Positions 33,671 to 46,340 of a stretch of DNA of 64,000 bases are shown piece by piece. The notes beneath the pieces are model-generated. The model was not told the origin of the DNA. It did no database searches and saw only the letters and a program-made list of their open reading frames with translations. Origin of the DNA: Tyto alba (lineage: Eukaryota; Chordata; Aves; Strigiformes; Tytonidae). The translations under genes and the position numbers were made by a program. The stretch spans positions 7,440,001 to 7,504,000 of the forward strand of contig NW_024881322.1 of NCBI RefSeq assembly GCF_018691265.1, in the 5' to 3' direction. Within the stretch, counting starts at the first letter, position 1, and every line of letters starts with the position of its first letter.

Positions 33671-33724
33671 GTGCACAATATGCTTCTGCTTGTCGCTTGG
33701 CTGCGGCTGTGCTTTGAGTTGTGG
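33671..33724. other. Short link between CpG patch and T/G tract
   Basis: Complex sequence with no feature of its own. Confidence 0.5.
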
Positions 33725-33790
33725 GTTTGTTTTTGGTTTGGTTTTTTTTTTTTTGGTTTGGTTTGTTTTGTTTTGTTCTGTTTTTTTTTC
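33725..33790. repeat. T/G-rich low-complexity tract
   Basis: GTTT, GGTTTG and TTTTG units with T runs up to 13. On the minus strand an ORF caller turns this into a lysine- and asparagine-rich peptide; that is an artefact. This tract borders the CpG-enriched patch. Confidence 0.9.
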
Positions 33791-35820
33791 TGGATGAAAG
33801 GGGCTGCGTGAACATAAGTCCTGATTGCTACCCTGGGTTGCGTGCAAGCCCTCTGAGCGGGACTGATCTGTCACGGTGGGCAGTTCTCTGTCTGATGTGA
33901 CCTGAAGTAATTAAAAGTGGCCCAGCAGGCTGGTGCCCCCCTCCCCCATCTCTCCTCTCACTCCGTTTGCTGGCATTTACCCAAAACAACAGTGACTGAA
34001 AGCTCCAAGAGGGCTGTCGCTGCTTTCCCTGCCATGATACGGCCATTGATCCAGCAGCATCTGCCAACTCATCAGCGCTTACTCCCTGCCTCCAGGTTTG
34101 GTGGTTTTTTTCTCCCTTTCCCCACCACCCCCAGGTGATAATTGCTGCAAAGGAGAACTCCCTTTCGACCAGCCTGATGAGATCCAATTACCACCCCATC
34201 AGTGCTCAACCTTGGGAGTGCTCCTGACCACACACTGACCTTAATCAAGGATGTTCAGCCTACTGTCAGGGCAGAGGGCTGATGGCAGAGCAGAGGGGCA
34301 GCCATATAGCTCAACCCCCAACTGCCCCTCTGTTTTTGGGTCCATCACTAGGAACCTGTCCAGATGTTAATTCACAGTATGGCCCTAAACAGAGGAGCCT
34401 GTTGTGTGTTTCTCCTCTTTCTCGCTATCTCTCTCCACTTACAAGGCATGGGGAAGAACTACATCAACCACCAAGATGGAGTTATACTCTGGAATTGCCA
34501 TAATTGCACCAAAAGCCTTACCAAGAGCCTGGATGTGGGGTTTTTTTGCAAAGCATGAATGAACTCCAGAGCAAGAAGCATCTGCTGTAGCTTCAGAGAT
34601 GTGAAGTGGGTCTGCCTAGGATCAGCCCAGGGTGTGCAAAAGTGTGAGCAACTCCCCATGGACTTCCTCAGTAGCAAAGCAATCTTCGTCATCGGAGCCA
34701 AAAGAACAACCACCATCATTGATATGCTGTCTTTCATGGGGCAAGTTCATTATAAATGAAGCCTTAGGTGTGCAAGTTACGTGAGCGGTATGAAAAACTT
34801 GGTATGAATTGGTCTGGCTCCAAAGGACTCAGTACAGCTCCATGGAAATCACTGAAGCTCCTATGGACCAACAGCACCTGGGGGATGTGGGACCCACAGA
34901 CAACACCGGTAGGGATGTCAGCCTATTTTCAACAGTGTTCAAGAGTACCTTTTTTCCTCTCTTCCCTATTAATGCATGATACAACTATTACTGCCCACAA
35001 ATAATGAATATTTCACTACGTTTTTAAATTCAGCACAGGGCCAGACTAAGCAGAAACCTCATAACGCCTTCTGTTTTCCTTTTTTCTTCCTATTTTTTAT
35101 TTTTCTCTTGGCTCCCATTTTCAGATGGAGGTGTGCACACACAAAGCAAAGTGATACCTCTTTCGTGTCATGTAGTACATGGGTGGCTGCTCCACCAGGC
35201 ACCTCACTGGCCACTTGCACACCCTGGGATGAAACCTGCAGGCTCACTATCAGGCTGATCCTCTTCCACATTGCAGCGTGCCAGCCTGCCCAAACTGGGC
35301 TTACACACTGCCACGCACCCACCCCTGCTAATCGCATCTGTGAGCTACTCTGCCCTAAGGAGAGGGAACAACTTTTACCTCCTCACTGAACACCTAGAAA
35401 ACTCTTTTGGTCCAGGTCTTTCTTTGCTGATTCTCCACTCATCCATATGATCAGCCTATCAACTTCGGCTGAAAACGTCTGACCTTTCCAACCACAGGCA
35501 TTCAAATACCATCAACTGGATACTCAACCGTCTTCAGAGCACCTTAAATGTGATGGGATTTGGGAGGAATATTGAGACACCAGTTTGCTGCCTTTAGGAA
35601 GCTCTTTTTTTCCAATGGGGAGGAGAATCGGGGTGCTTGGCACTGTCTCCTCTGCTGCTTTCGGCCCTCCTTCCTACCCCGTGGTGTGATATGGAGGAGA
35701 GGGAAGGGGGTGAGGCCACATCCAGCTGCCATGCTTCAGCCTCGCTGGGGGTTTTCACCAACCACCGCGCACTCAGGAGCCACATGCAGCCCATCGGCTG
35801 CACCTTCACCATCCTGCACG
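33791..35820. other. Non-coding DNA
   Basis: Several open frames of 65-137 codons occur on both strands (longest 34,976-35,389 plus) and pass through T-rich stretches such as 35,075-35,110. No exon boundaries, domains or named repeats were recognised. The stretch 34,130-34,190 contains a short ggtgataattgctgcaaag phrase of the enhancer-like kind seen elsewhere. Confidence 0.55.
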
Positions 35821-36090
35821 GTGGCTTGCGTGCAAAGGAAACGCCAGCCGTGCCATTTTATCTCGGCCCCGAGAACGCCCCGTGCTATCTGAAGCTCACG
35901 TCCCACCCAGACACACGACTGCTGCTGCTGGGGCAGGCATGGCGGGCACAACCCCGGGAGGCCGGCGTGACCCCGCAGGCATCCCGCGGGCTCCGGCCCC
36001 AACCGCGGCTCACCGGCCGGGGACCGGGAGCGGGCTGAGCACGGGCGAGTTGGGAAGGCAGAACGCTCTTCGAGTGCAACACGGAAGGCT
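35821..36090. other. CpG-enriched patch
   Basis: Roughly 28 CpG by eye in 270 bases, with GC-rich words ccccgggaggccggcgtg and ctcaccggccggggaccg. GC box cores are few and there is no clear TSS motif. Reading frames are open on both strands (for example 185 codons on the minus strand to 36,293), as expected at this GC level. It could be a secondary or orphan CpG island. Confidence 0.4.
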
Positions 36091-37640
36091 TGGGCAGCAG
36101 GCAGGAGGAATCCTGACCAGCGCCACCCCCTGATGAGATTTTTGATGAAATTTTGAATTTTGAAGCAAGTATATAGAGATATATTTAAAGAAGATGCAGG
36201 AGAGAAATGGGGTTTCTTGCCCATTTTTGCTGCAGGATAATGAGACATGAAAGACCTTTCCTCTGCCTGTGGGTTGAGGTTTCTTTTATCCATATGTCAG
36301 GATGGTCCGACTCGCTGCCATGCCAGCAGGACTTCTGAAGTTCTAAGAAGCACCGTGCTGTCATGTTCTTCAGCCTTCAATCAAAGACCGCTTTCTCCTC
36401 GCAGTGTGTTTTGGTTCTGAGACCAAGCTGACCTACACGCAGACGGCCACCAAAAGAAGTGGAGAGTCCCGTCCTTAGCCCAGTGTCTGTGTTGTCTCCC
36501 TTCTGCTAGCGTGTGTGGCAGCAAGGTCACCTGGAGCAAGGAGATAATCCACCTGGACACTACTCCTACCAAAAAAATAGTGATGGCTTTTCGATGGGGT
36601 CAGTCCTCTCCTCGGACAGACTGCACGTCCACCCTTACGCCGCTTTCAACTGGCTGTGAAAGCGTGCGCAGAGTTTCTCAGCTATCGGGAGGAGAACACC
36701 ATAACATCAGCAGAAGTCTCGGTGTCGCTCTCACAAAGGAAAACTCTGTGTGCTGGGACATGAAATCAGAGTGAGCAGTTTGACAGCAACATTTCTTCCT
36801 CAGGGAGAGGGTGGCAAAATCTTCCACGTGTATAACTTGGAAGAAGGGGAAGCAAAGACCTTTTAAAGAAGTCTAGGCCCACTCACCCAAATATTGCCTT
36901 TTTTAGTTACTACCCTTTCACAGTCTAACCACTCAAGTGGTAAATGTGTTTGTTAGGATTACCTGTGTGATCCCCTTATTTAGGCATCACCAGTGTCCAA
37001 AGATGGTATCAGTTTCATCTGAGGAAAAAAAAAAAAAAATCTTCAATTTATTTTTTATCATTGGAGGAGAGGCTGCATTTTTTTATAAAGTTCCCGAAGA
37101 CTATTTGGAGACATCCCCAGTCTGGTGAGTTTAGAAGGCAAAGACTTTGTTCAGAGCTGCAAGAAGAACTCTGCTGACTCCCAAAAAATAACATGGTTAA
37201 TAATGAATAGCAAATGTGGGTCAGATGCTCAGCTAAGAAAAATGGGCATCGCTTGTCAGTCCCCAGCAGAGCTCAGGTGGTTTACACCAGCGAAGGACAT
37301 GGGTTTCTCACTCTACCTGAGGATATCTATAGAGGATTCCTTATTTGCTGGGGTGGCATGAAGCTGTTATTGACATGAATTTGGGATCCCTGCTCCACTC
37401 ATGATTAATGAGGCCACAAGTGAGTTATATTAGTCACCCTGACATGACTGACACTTGGATTTTTACAGTGCCACACCACTCACTACCTCTTGTTTATGCC
37501 AAAGGATTTACAGGCATAAACCCTAACTATGAGACTTTATTAAAGTCTGCTTTCTTAATCCCTCTACCTATATTGCTAATTTGCCTTAGCAGAGACCTAG
37601 GAGGGAAAAGAAATATAAATAGTGCATTTTAAAATGTCTA
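36091..37640. other. Non-coding DNA
   Basis: A poly(A) of 15 lies at 37,025-37,039. Frames are short (up to about 87 codons) and unsupported. The phrase caagtgagttatattagtca near 37,418 is donor-like on the plus strand but there is no exon in front of it. Confidence 0.55.
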
Positions 37641-38125
37641 AGCAACTCCCTAAACCAGCAGTTCTGTCAGTCAGTGTCATGATTTTAAAATCTTGTTTTT
37701 CCAATCCGCCACGGTCGGAAACACTTTCTGTATTCTTCTGGAAAGGAGGATTTCTCAGCCATCCGCTAACATAAAGCCTTCCTTTCAAGCACTTATAATG
37801 ATATATATTGATATTTGTTTCTTACAACTGTCACTGTTTCGGGGACTGAATATTGCACATACAGCAAAACCAGTTGGCTAATTGATTGATTGCATGGTTA
37901 ATATTTGAGTGGAAGCAGGATTTTGCATTTGAAAAGGAAATTTTTCCTGTTGGTCAATGTGGAGAAGCTTAAAGGAAATTGGTTGAGGTATGAAATCTCA
38001 GATACACATTCTCATTTACAAATAGATTAATAGATAAATTTGTTCTAATTAGAGCTGAGATTTCCATCTGCATAATCCCAGGGGAATTCGCTTCTCAATG
38101 AAAAGTCTTCTTAAGCAACCAAGGC
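37641..38125. promoter_or_regulatory. Probable enhancer-like block
   Basis: Complex sequence with many factor-like words. They include gctaattgattgattgcatgg, a PBX/HOX-type TGATTGAT core at 37,879-37,890. Others are gttaatatttgag, tagattaatagataaatt and ttctaattagagctgag, a TAATTAG homeodomain word. No simple repeats and no credible reading frame. The texture resembles blocks conserved across vertebrates. Not testable here. Confidence 0.35.
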
Positions 38126-41100
38126 CAAAGACTGAGGTGATCAAAGGTGAAAGTTAGATTAAGTACAAGTTAGCACCTGCTTTGGCAGTTTACCACACGG
38201 GTATATGATCATCTCATAGGATATAAATATGTGCATGTGAGTATATTAAATATAGATATAAATCTGGGAACAAATTGACTTTAATATTTAAAAGCTTGGC
38301 TCTACAGGAAAACTACACTGCTACAAACCAAAGTGTGAATCTAAATGCATATAACTCCTTGGTCACTGTCCTCTGTGGATACCCTTACTCTGGAGTTGGC
38401 CATGTACTGCGGTGCAAGCAGCTGATAAGATTTTCTGCCGCAGTCAGTTCCTAACTCTCCACCTCAGCTGTAAAAGACAGCTTAAGTGATATAAACCGCA
38501 GTCACAAAACATCTATTTATTTACACTGGCTGCTTCATTTCCACCACTACACGGAGTTAGTTAAGGCTGAATTGAAAAAGTGACCAGCGGTATCTATGGA
38601 GATAGGTCAATAAATGTACATTGCACCCATAGCCACAAATTCATTTTCACTCGGAAGGTGAATATGCCCAGGCAAGTAGCTCTAAGAACAGTCTTGACAT
38701 TTTCAGTGTGTTGAATAAAGGGAGAGGCTGAAGAGAGAGGTCGAAAAGCCTGAGGAGGTGGATGTCATGTAAAAGCTGCTTCCAACCGTGTGTAAAATGG
38801 TTAGCAACTCCGGTGTCATAACAGTTCGACACCGAGTTAGCAGCGGATGTGCTCCTGTATGCCAGTTTCTCATGGGGCAAAGGACAGCTTTCCTTGAATT
38901 GCCAAGCCTGCTCCAATGATCAGGTATTATTGAAAAGGTGACAAGGGCTGGGACTGGCAGGGCTGGTTTGTTTTCAGAGGTATTAGAGGTATTATATTCA
39001 GTTCCAAGTTAGTGACATCTGCTTGGACTCAGATCCTCATGAGGCTCTTACTCCTGTATATTATTTACAGCATACTTCTTTTCCAGGGGCAAATGTCTAA
39101 AGATTTTGTAGTTGGCTTTTTTGTAGAGAAACAGCTCTAGCATATAGAATAATCTCAGTGAAATGAAGGATTGAAATAGAGGCGGGAAGGGTCAGAAGAA
39201 GAGCAGCTAGGAAAATATCAGACTTAGCTAATGATAAAACAAAGTGTCCAGATGATTTCTTTCCTTTCTTTCACTGGTGCCTTTTGCCAACAGTTAAATA
39301 TCAAAAAATGAAATGAACCAAAACCTGTGATATAAACAGTTCTTCCTTGCTCCTCTACTAAACTTCAGGGAAGTTCAGCTCCAAACTTTGTAGCTTTCTC
39401 CTGTTTGCTATTAAATAAAAAATCCTAGCATTCACCAATAATTACATTCCTCAGCAAATTCATCTGCTGCTGTGCTGTTTCCATGGAGGTTGAGCTCATC
39501 AGCTTTTGCAGTATTTCGATGCCCATGCATGTTTTCAGCCAACTTGAAGGCATACCTGAGAAACTGTAAGACTGCTTTCTTCAGGAAATCTTTTTAACTC
39601 GCTATCTGCTCCCTACAAAGCTCACTGCAAGGCTGAGTCCCAAATCAGTAACTTCAGCTGGAGAAGAAGGGCTGTTCCAAAGTGGAAAAAGTTTAGCTAA
39701 TGAACCTATCCTTTGTTCACATGCAACCACATCATGAATTTAGGAATGAAATTTTAAATCTGTATACCTCCCATCTACTCTTGTTACCAGGAGAGGACAG
39801 AAGTCTCAAGATGCCAAAAAAATGATGTGGGCTGTCCCTCCTCAGGTTTGTTTATTGTGTGCTTTAGGGAATGGTCAGCCTGCTGTCCTGGCCACTGGCA
39901 CCCGTGTGCTGCTCCACTCAGCCCCCTCCGGAGCTCACTTCCCCCTCAATTTTGTCAGCATAACTGCACATGAAAGGGCTCTCTAACCCAACTGTTGAAG
40001 TGATGAGAGCTACAAAAATAAATGTAGTACTGGAAGTGTTGAGGCTGACCCAGATTACTGTGACAGAATTGGGTTAGAGAGCACCTCCAACCTGCAGTTA
40101 TGCTGGCAGATACGAAGCAGGGATAATGTTTAGCAGGGTGGAAAAGGACAGCTGGGACATGGGGGTGCTCTGACACTGGGTTCATCTGAGGCCAAAAGAG
40201 CACATTAACCCCTGCTTTAAACACACCTGCTGTCAAGAGAGCATCCAATTTCTTAGCTGTGTGAACTCTTCCCTACTGTATAAGCATTCAGGAGGCTTTT
40301 CGGTGACGATGGCAGTGAAGCTAAAAGAAGCAATAAAGAGGGACAGGGTGAGAAACTGGTAAGAGGTGAAGGTTGTCCTGGCTTTGGGGTCTAGTCAAAA
40401 GACTCTTCTGAATTACACACAAGAAACAGAAAAGCCCTCTTCTTTCGCCAGAACTTTAGAAGGGGATAGGTTTTTTTCAAACCAACAGAAGCTCCAGGCT
40501 AGAGATGAATTCTGCCATCTCAGCAAACATGTCTCAGCTGAAGTCCATCCCTCACCCAACATTAGCATTTCCCCCTCTCATAGCACTCGCTACAGCAGAC
40601 ATTTGAGTCAGTGAATGTCAGATGCTTTCACGTCTCTGCAGCCTGACTCTGGTCACGTTAGAAAAGATTATAATAAAGATAGGAACGATTATTACAAAGA
40701 AAATAAGGTTCCATTTTCTTGGAAACCCTCTTCTGTGGCAGGTTGTTAATCAAATGGTATCAGAAGTAAACATTTTTTCACAGAAATGGAGAAAAGGACA
40801 AAGCTCTGCACTTCTCATTTGGGATCAGGCTGGGTGAAAAGCAGGAAAACTGTGAGTGGAAAGCAACCAGCTATCTACCAAGATAAAACTATGCATCTTT
40901 GTAGAGAGAGGGCATATGTCTGGTCCTTCCCAGGTGGTCAAGCTTAGGAGAGGAAGAGAAGATATGGAAGAAAAGGAAGAAAGGCTAGCTCTGTTTTTCA
41001 AGACTCTTTGGAGCTTTCCTGGCAGGGCGCCTCTGGTGAGAGGTGTCCTGCTCAGAGAGCCCCATTCAAGGGAAGTCACCACAGGCAAGGTAATGCGGCC

Positions 41101-42461
41101 AGGAAAAGATCTTCTTCAGCACTGGAACAGAATTAAGACATGACATTAAGGGGAAGCTATTTGCATTTGGTAAACAAGTTGTATTAGCTTAACAAAACGC
41201 TGCAATTATGCTACATATTCTGGACATCATCCACTGATGACCTCTCTGTTATTCCTCATGAATAATGTGTATATATGGTGATACAAAGCACCCCTTTAAT
41301 AGTAACTTGAGACCAGTTTGAGGGTGTTGGTTTTGTAGTAACCCCTCTGAGACACGTCGTAACAGGGCCACTACCCTGTAACTGATTAAATGCACCTCTT
41401 ATTCTTAGCAGCACTCCCTCAGGTCTTGACTTTAAAATACGATTAAGGTAATGAGAGCAAGGTGATCAGAGATATTAAGAGACATCACATCTAGATGGAA
41501 GATGGGAAGCTGAGTGCAAATGTGAACACCTCCCTTAAGTGAGTTCTGTCTGTGAGCTTGGTGAAAGGACTGAAGTACAAGGCAGAGAGAGTCTTTCTCA
41601 TTTCCAGTAATATTTTATTGATCTACTTCACATAACGCAGTTCAATAACTCATCCCCCAAATAGATGAAACTTCAGCTCCATATAAATAGGTATTAATCT
41701 CAAGAAAATTACTGATGAGTCTTAATTAAGCAATAAGCTGGAACACCCCATATAGTCAGGCTGATTAATGGCACACCTTGCACTGAGGCACAGGGAGGCA
41801 CAGGGCAAAATAAGTGCTTCCAGTCCACCCGTGGCATGAAATTAAGCAGCAGAACGGTAACTCCAAACCCACCCTTAGGGTATTGGCATAGTCAAGGGCT
41901 TGACTGTTGCCCCAGCCATGACCATGCAACTTCCAACTGTTTGTTCAGAAGAAACTATAGCAGAAACCAAGTCCCTCAGATTCTTCCAAAGCGACTGGCC
42001 ATGTGATTGCATTGATGCTTGCATCTCTCTTACACATCCAAATAAAACTCACCAATAAGAGCAGCAGAAGCACGGGAGAAGGTGGGTAATGCAAGAAACT
42101 CACCAGGTATAGAGATGCCTTTGCAAATCTCTGGAATACGCTGTGTTCTTCAGTGCAAGCCGAAAACAATTCTGCACATTTCAGAGGGCATGGTTCTGAT
42201 TTTGTTTATGGTGCTGTAAATTAGGAGGGACTCCATGGAGGTCAACAGAACTAAAAGAGTGTGAAATTGATGCGAGGGAGAGAAGAGGAGGAAAAAAGCT
42301 CCGTATGTTTTTCTCCTTGCACACTAGCATCAGAGTCTGCTTCCTGGTTTATCAAAGCATGCTATAGCCCTTTCTATTTCCCACTAGAGAAATAGACTAT
42401 TAGCATACAGCTGCACCTCTTAGGAGAGCAAAACAGAAAGAACTAGAGTTTTGGTGGAGTG
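38126..42461. other. Non-coding DNA
   Basis: Reading frames reach about 97 codons (39,955-40,248 minus) without support. A short cacagggaggcacaggg duplication lies near 41,790-41,806. No transposon, RNA gene or promoter was recognised. Confidence 0.55.
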
Positions 42462-42494
42462 TTTTTCTGTTGTTTTGTTGTTTTGTTTTGTTTT
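42462..42494. repeat. TTTTG-type low-complexity tract
   Basis: TTTTCTG, TTGTTTTG and TTTTG units. This is a short simple repeat with no other meaning visible. Confidence 0.85.
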
Positions 42495-42775
42495 CCCACA
42501 ACAGGCAATATAAAACACAAAGGAGACACAACAAAGAAGGTTCTCACTACAGTAATTCAGTGCAGCTTCAGTGTAGTCAGTGGAATTATACTGATTTACA
42601 GTAGATGGTTAATTTATATCACTTTGCCCCCACTCTCTCCCCCTGGATCCAGAGAGGTTGGAAGCAAGCACTGAAGAGAAAACAACATATAAGGCCAAAG
42701 AAACTCAACTGGCGGAGAACCTTGCAGAATGAGAATGCACCAATAATTAACAATGCAAAGACTATGTGCCAGAGA
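42495..42775. other. Non-coding DNA with possible ancient repeat trace
   Basis: The phrase tgtagtcagtggaattatac, then tgatttacagtag at 42,570-42,605, resembles the 'gaagtcaatggagttacac...gatttacacc' wording of an old palindromic DNA-transposon-like repeat in sauropsid genomes. Too short and diverged to call firmly. No exon is supported. Confidence 0.35.
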
Positions 42776-42831
42776 GGGAAAAGGGAGACAGAGCACGTTC
42801 CCAGGGAAAAGGGAGACAGAGTACGTTCCCA
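42776..42831. repeat. 28-bp tandem duplication
   Basis: Copy 1 is 42,776-42,803 and copy 2 is 42,804-42,831. Both read GGGAAAAGGGAGACAGAG, then C or T, then ACGTTCCCA. There is one mismatch in 28 bases, so the duplication is recent relative to its surroundings. It could be polymorphic. Confidence 0.95.
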
Positions 42832-45800
42832 GGAAACTGGGAAAAGTTTCTAGTGGAAAAGGCATTGCAGCTGGACAGTCCTGAACTGCTAGCACCACCG
42901 CTGAGCCTCCTCTGAGAAGGGGAAAAAGTGAGCAAATTAGGTACTCCCACTCGACTCTACACACGGAGATTACAGGCTCATGAATACAGGAGCCCTCTGA
43001 TTAAAGGTTGTCATTCCCTCCTTGCTCAGGGTCTTCCCAGTCTCCTGCATCCTGGGGCTTTGCATGCCTCCACTCCCACTGTTCTCCCTCTGCCTCACCC
43101 AGATCCCTCCCTTCCACCACCACAGGACCTGCCTGGCAGGTCTCCTTTTGTTTTTTTCTCCTTTCCTCCTGTGTCCCTTTGTCACTGACTTTGTGGGCTC
43201 TGCTTTCATTAAGGTAGGAAGCAGGTGAAAAAAAAAAGAGCCATTGGCCATTGATTATTAGCACTAAGGACTTCAGCCCCAAGGATAACTGTCCTTGCTG
43301 ATTAAAGTACTGACTGTGGATATCAAATAGCTTTCTAGCTTAATACTACCCTTCCTGCATGTTCTATCTACCCTTCTAATCCAATTGGAAAAGTCCAGAG
43401 TAGGCTGGAAGCTTTGACAATTGAAAATCAGATCTTTCACAGGACTGGTACGAACAAAGCATTTGTTGGGAACAATTTATTTGAATCAAATTAATATGGT
43501 AGGTTGTTACCTGGGGCAGCTGAGGAACAGCCAGATCGGTTGTCTTCTCATTGTCTGCTTCTGACAGCAATAAACTCGGGCTGAGGTGAGGTCGACAGGC
43601 AGAAGTCAGCAACCTCTTCAGCCACCTCCACTGAATCCAAGAGACAGCAGGAGTTAGCTGGTCTTGAGCATATCAGGATGCCCTGATAATTTTTCTCCAA
43701 ACTTCAGCACTTTGGGTTTTTTCACCCAAACACCAGAATAATCGATTGCATATTAGACCTCTTTTTTTCTTTCACTATACACCCTGTGCTTCAGCAACCC
43801 TCTGTGCACACATGCACAGACACACGCACCCCCATTTGAGCTACTAGCAGTCCAGCAATATCCACTCTAGCAAAGCCCTCTACGGCAGATGTAAGTAATA
43901 TTAGCCAAAAGTGCTTTGGGTAGTGCACCTTTTAGTCTGGTTCACTGATGTAAACGAACTCTGGCAGGGAAAAAAAATGTTTGTTTTTATGCTTGATGTT
44001 GGTTTAACTGCAGCTGCCATAAAAATATAGCTGGAAATGTCACAGCAGAATCACACCCTGACTGACAATGAAATACCTAGCCAACATTTCCAGCATAAAT
44101 CTTGCATAAAGAAAGTACCAGGGTTTAATTTCTAGGGCAAAAGGAAGCAGGCAGACCCAGCAGGCAAGAATTTAAAAGAAAAGAAAGAAGAAAGGCACCT
44201 TAGGAGAAAACAATTCTATTATTAAATAGATATTCATTCGTGTACATTAGCAGATAGTGCTGCATCCCCTTAGCAGTCACTCTTACAACAGTAAGAATTC
44301 TTCCGTCTGTTTAAGGCCTCTGGATAAAGCTGCCAATTGTTGAATGGAAAAAGCTCCAATGAAAATATTTAGTTTTGGCGGAGACAAGGCCACCTACGAG
44401 GCTTTCCATTTCCCTTTTTTTCTCCTTGTTCTCCCTCTCCCAACCCCCTTGCAGCCATGAATTTACTAGCAGCAGCTGTGATTGTCTGAGATATGCAGAG
44501 AAGCATAAGACCATCCTGTGCCTCATGCCAATGCTGTTAGTTCAGGAATATTACGGGATTATTTTTTAAGATGTTCCTCCTGTTGTATGCAAGGCTGGAA
44601 TTGAAAAAAAAAAAAAAAAAGGAACTTAAGAGGATTTTCATGCAGTGTGTTTGTTATTCATTTTGTTGTTGCCACAGCATGTGGGATTTGTGTGCATTTA
44701 AGATATCAACTTAACTATGTTCCCTTCACTTCATTACTTGTGTTTGCCAGCTGATGGGATGCCAAGGTGAAGTAACTGAATCAAAGAAGATTTAAAATAA
44801 ATACCATTTAGAATATGGGGCAAACAATGTAATACTAGCAAGGTGGCTAGAGAAGGGGGAGAGGAGGGGAGGAAAAGGGGTATCGTGTGCTGTTTTAACA
44901 GAGGGTGCCTCTCCAGAAGACTAATGAGAGGAGAAACCAGCTGTCCTGACAAAAATCATCTCGACTGTTGCCAGAGACTTCTGTTGTCATCAGTCCCTTC
45001 TTTCAAATGACTGCTACACTCAGGTTTTATTTGGCAATGTCTTTTACTGCATTCTGAAAGGTGTTCCAATCATTAGTTATCCTTAGCAGGATAACTACAA
45101 ATAAACTACTGCATTGTGCTGTAGATTGTTTTTGACTCGTTTGCAGTTTCTTTACCAGATAGGCCTTATCAGTGTATGCCCAATCGATTTTGCCTTTCAT
45201 CTTCTCATTCTCAGATTATTTCTTTATAGCTACCAGGAAGGTAAAGACCAAAAACTAGATGCTTGGTGTATAAGCACTGGCTACGTACTCTGTGCCCTAC
45301 CTCCTTTGTTTGGGGAGCCCTACTGAGTTAGATCATGAGTTATTCACACAGTAGAGCTTTGCACCAAGGGGCAAGCAGGCGACATTACCTTCACTGTTTT
45401 CTAGTCGGGAAGGTAAAATCTACTATCACAAACCTATCTAAAATTTCACTTTTCCAGAAGAGTGACAGTGGTCAGTCGTAAATGTTTTAGAAAAAGGAGA
45501 GAGACACCCTGTTCTTGAAAATAATGAAGTAACCTGGATCTTGAAGAACTGACTTCTATCAGGAACTCTCACTACCTGCATTCAAAGCACTTCATGGTTA
45601 AGGTCACTTATTTTCACTCTTTTAAACAACAGAACAATATTTTATCTAGGGAATACAGTAGTGTGGAGCATTCTGAAAAAATTATCTTTGTATCTCTCTC
45701 CTCTATCCAAATTTTGGAAACGGGAATATTTATTACCAGGGGCAAACTATGGCCCAGTGAGGTAGAAAAGTCACTGTTACTTCTTGAAAAAATCTTTTTC

Positions 45801-46039
45801 TAACTGCTTCAAAACTCATGGGCCTGCCAAGACTGCCTTCATTCGGAAGGAATGGAACTGGGGCTTCTGGGATCAGATAACTGTCACATAAAGCATGGCA
45901 AACCAATGGCTGAGTTACCGTGCAAAGGCGGGATTTCAAAATGGCTCACTCGGCTTTCTTCAAGCCTTGCTGCCTTCCAAGTAGCTGCCCATAATAATGG
46001 GTTTAGCCTTAAAAAAGCACTAGGAAACCGAGACCTCTG
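42832..46039. other. Non-coding DNA
   Basis: A C/T-rich stretch lies at 43,060-43,190. A poly(A) of 17 lies at 44,604-44,620. Around 44,320-44,400 the phrase taaagctgccaattgttgaatggaaaaagc has enhancer-like complexity. Reading frames up to 117 codons (42,614-42,964 minus, crossing the tandem duplication) are unsupported. Confidence 0.55.
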
Positions 46040-46340
46040 ACCCCCGTTCTACAGCCTGCGGGGTAGCACGGACGCTCAGAGCAGGGAGGAGAGGGGCGCA
46101 CACCTCCCAAGTGCTTAGTCGGTGCCTCAACCCCAAGCGATACCCCATCCCCAAGACCCCTTTGAGCGGCACACGCCACCCCATCGTCCCAGCTGTCACC
46201 CCCCCCCGTGCCAGCGTGCCGCCGGCTGTGCCCGAGCCGCAACTGCGCCCGCAGCACGTGGCAGTGTACCTGCCTTTCTGCCGGCACCGGTAACGACGGC
46301 GGGGAAAACGGGGGCAGCGGGGGCTTCGGCACGTATTAGG
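46040..46340. promoter_or_regulatory. CpG-enriched patch, possible minor promoter
   Basis: About 28 CpG by eye in 300 bases, densest at 46,200-46,320. It contains a consensus E-box CACGTG at 46,255-46,260 (USF/MYC type) and a run of C near 46,200. On the minus strand GGCAG followed by GTACAC at about 46,268 is donor-like. Both strands are open over 100 codons or so, which is uninformative at this GC content. A weak CpG-island promoter or first exon is possible, but no TSS can be fixed. Confidence 0.35.

Noticed and set aside
33494..33874. Lys/Asn/Thr-rich minus-strand frame
   Set aside because: Translation of the T/G-rich low-complexity tract at 33,725-33,790.
35736..36293. 185-codon minus-strand open frame
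   Set aside because: Overlaps three other frames in a CpG-enriched patch; no splice sites and no recognisable domain.
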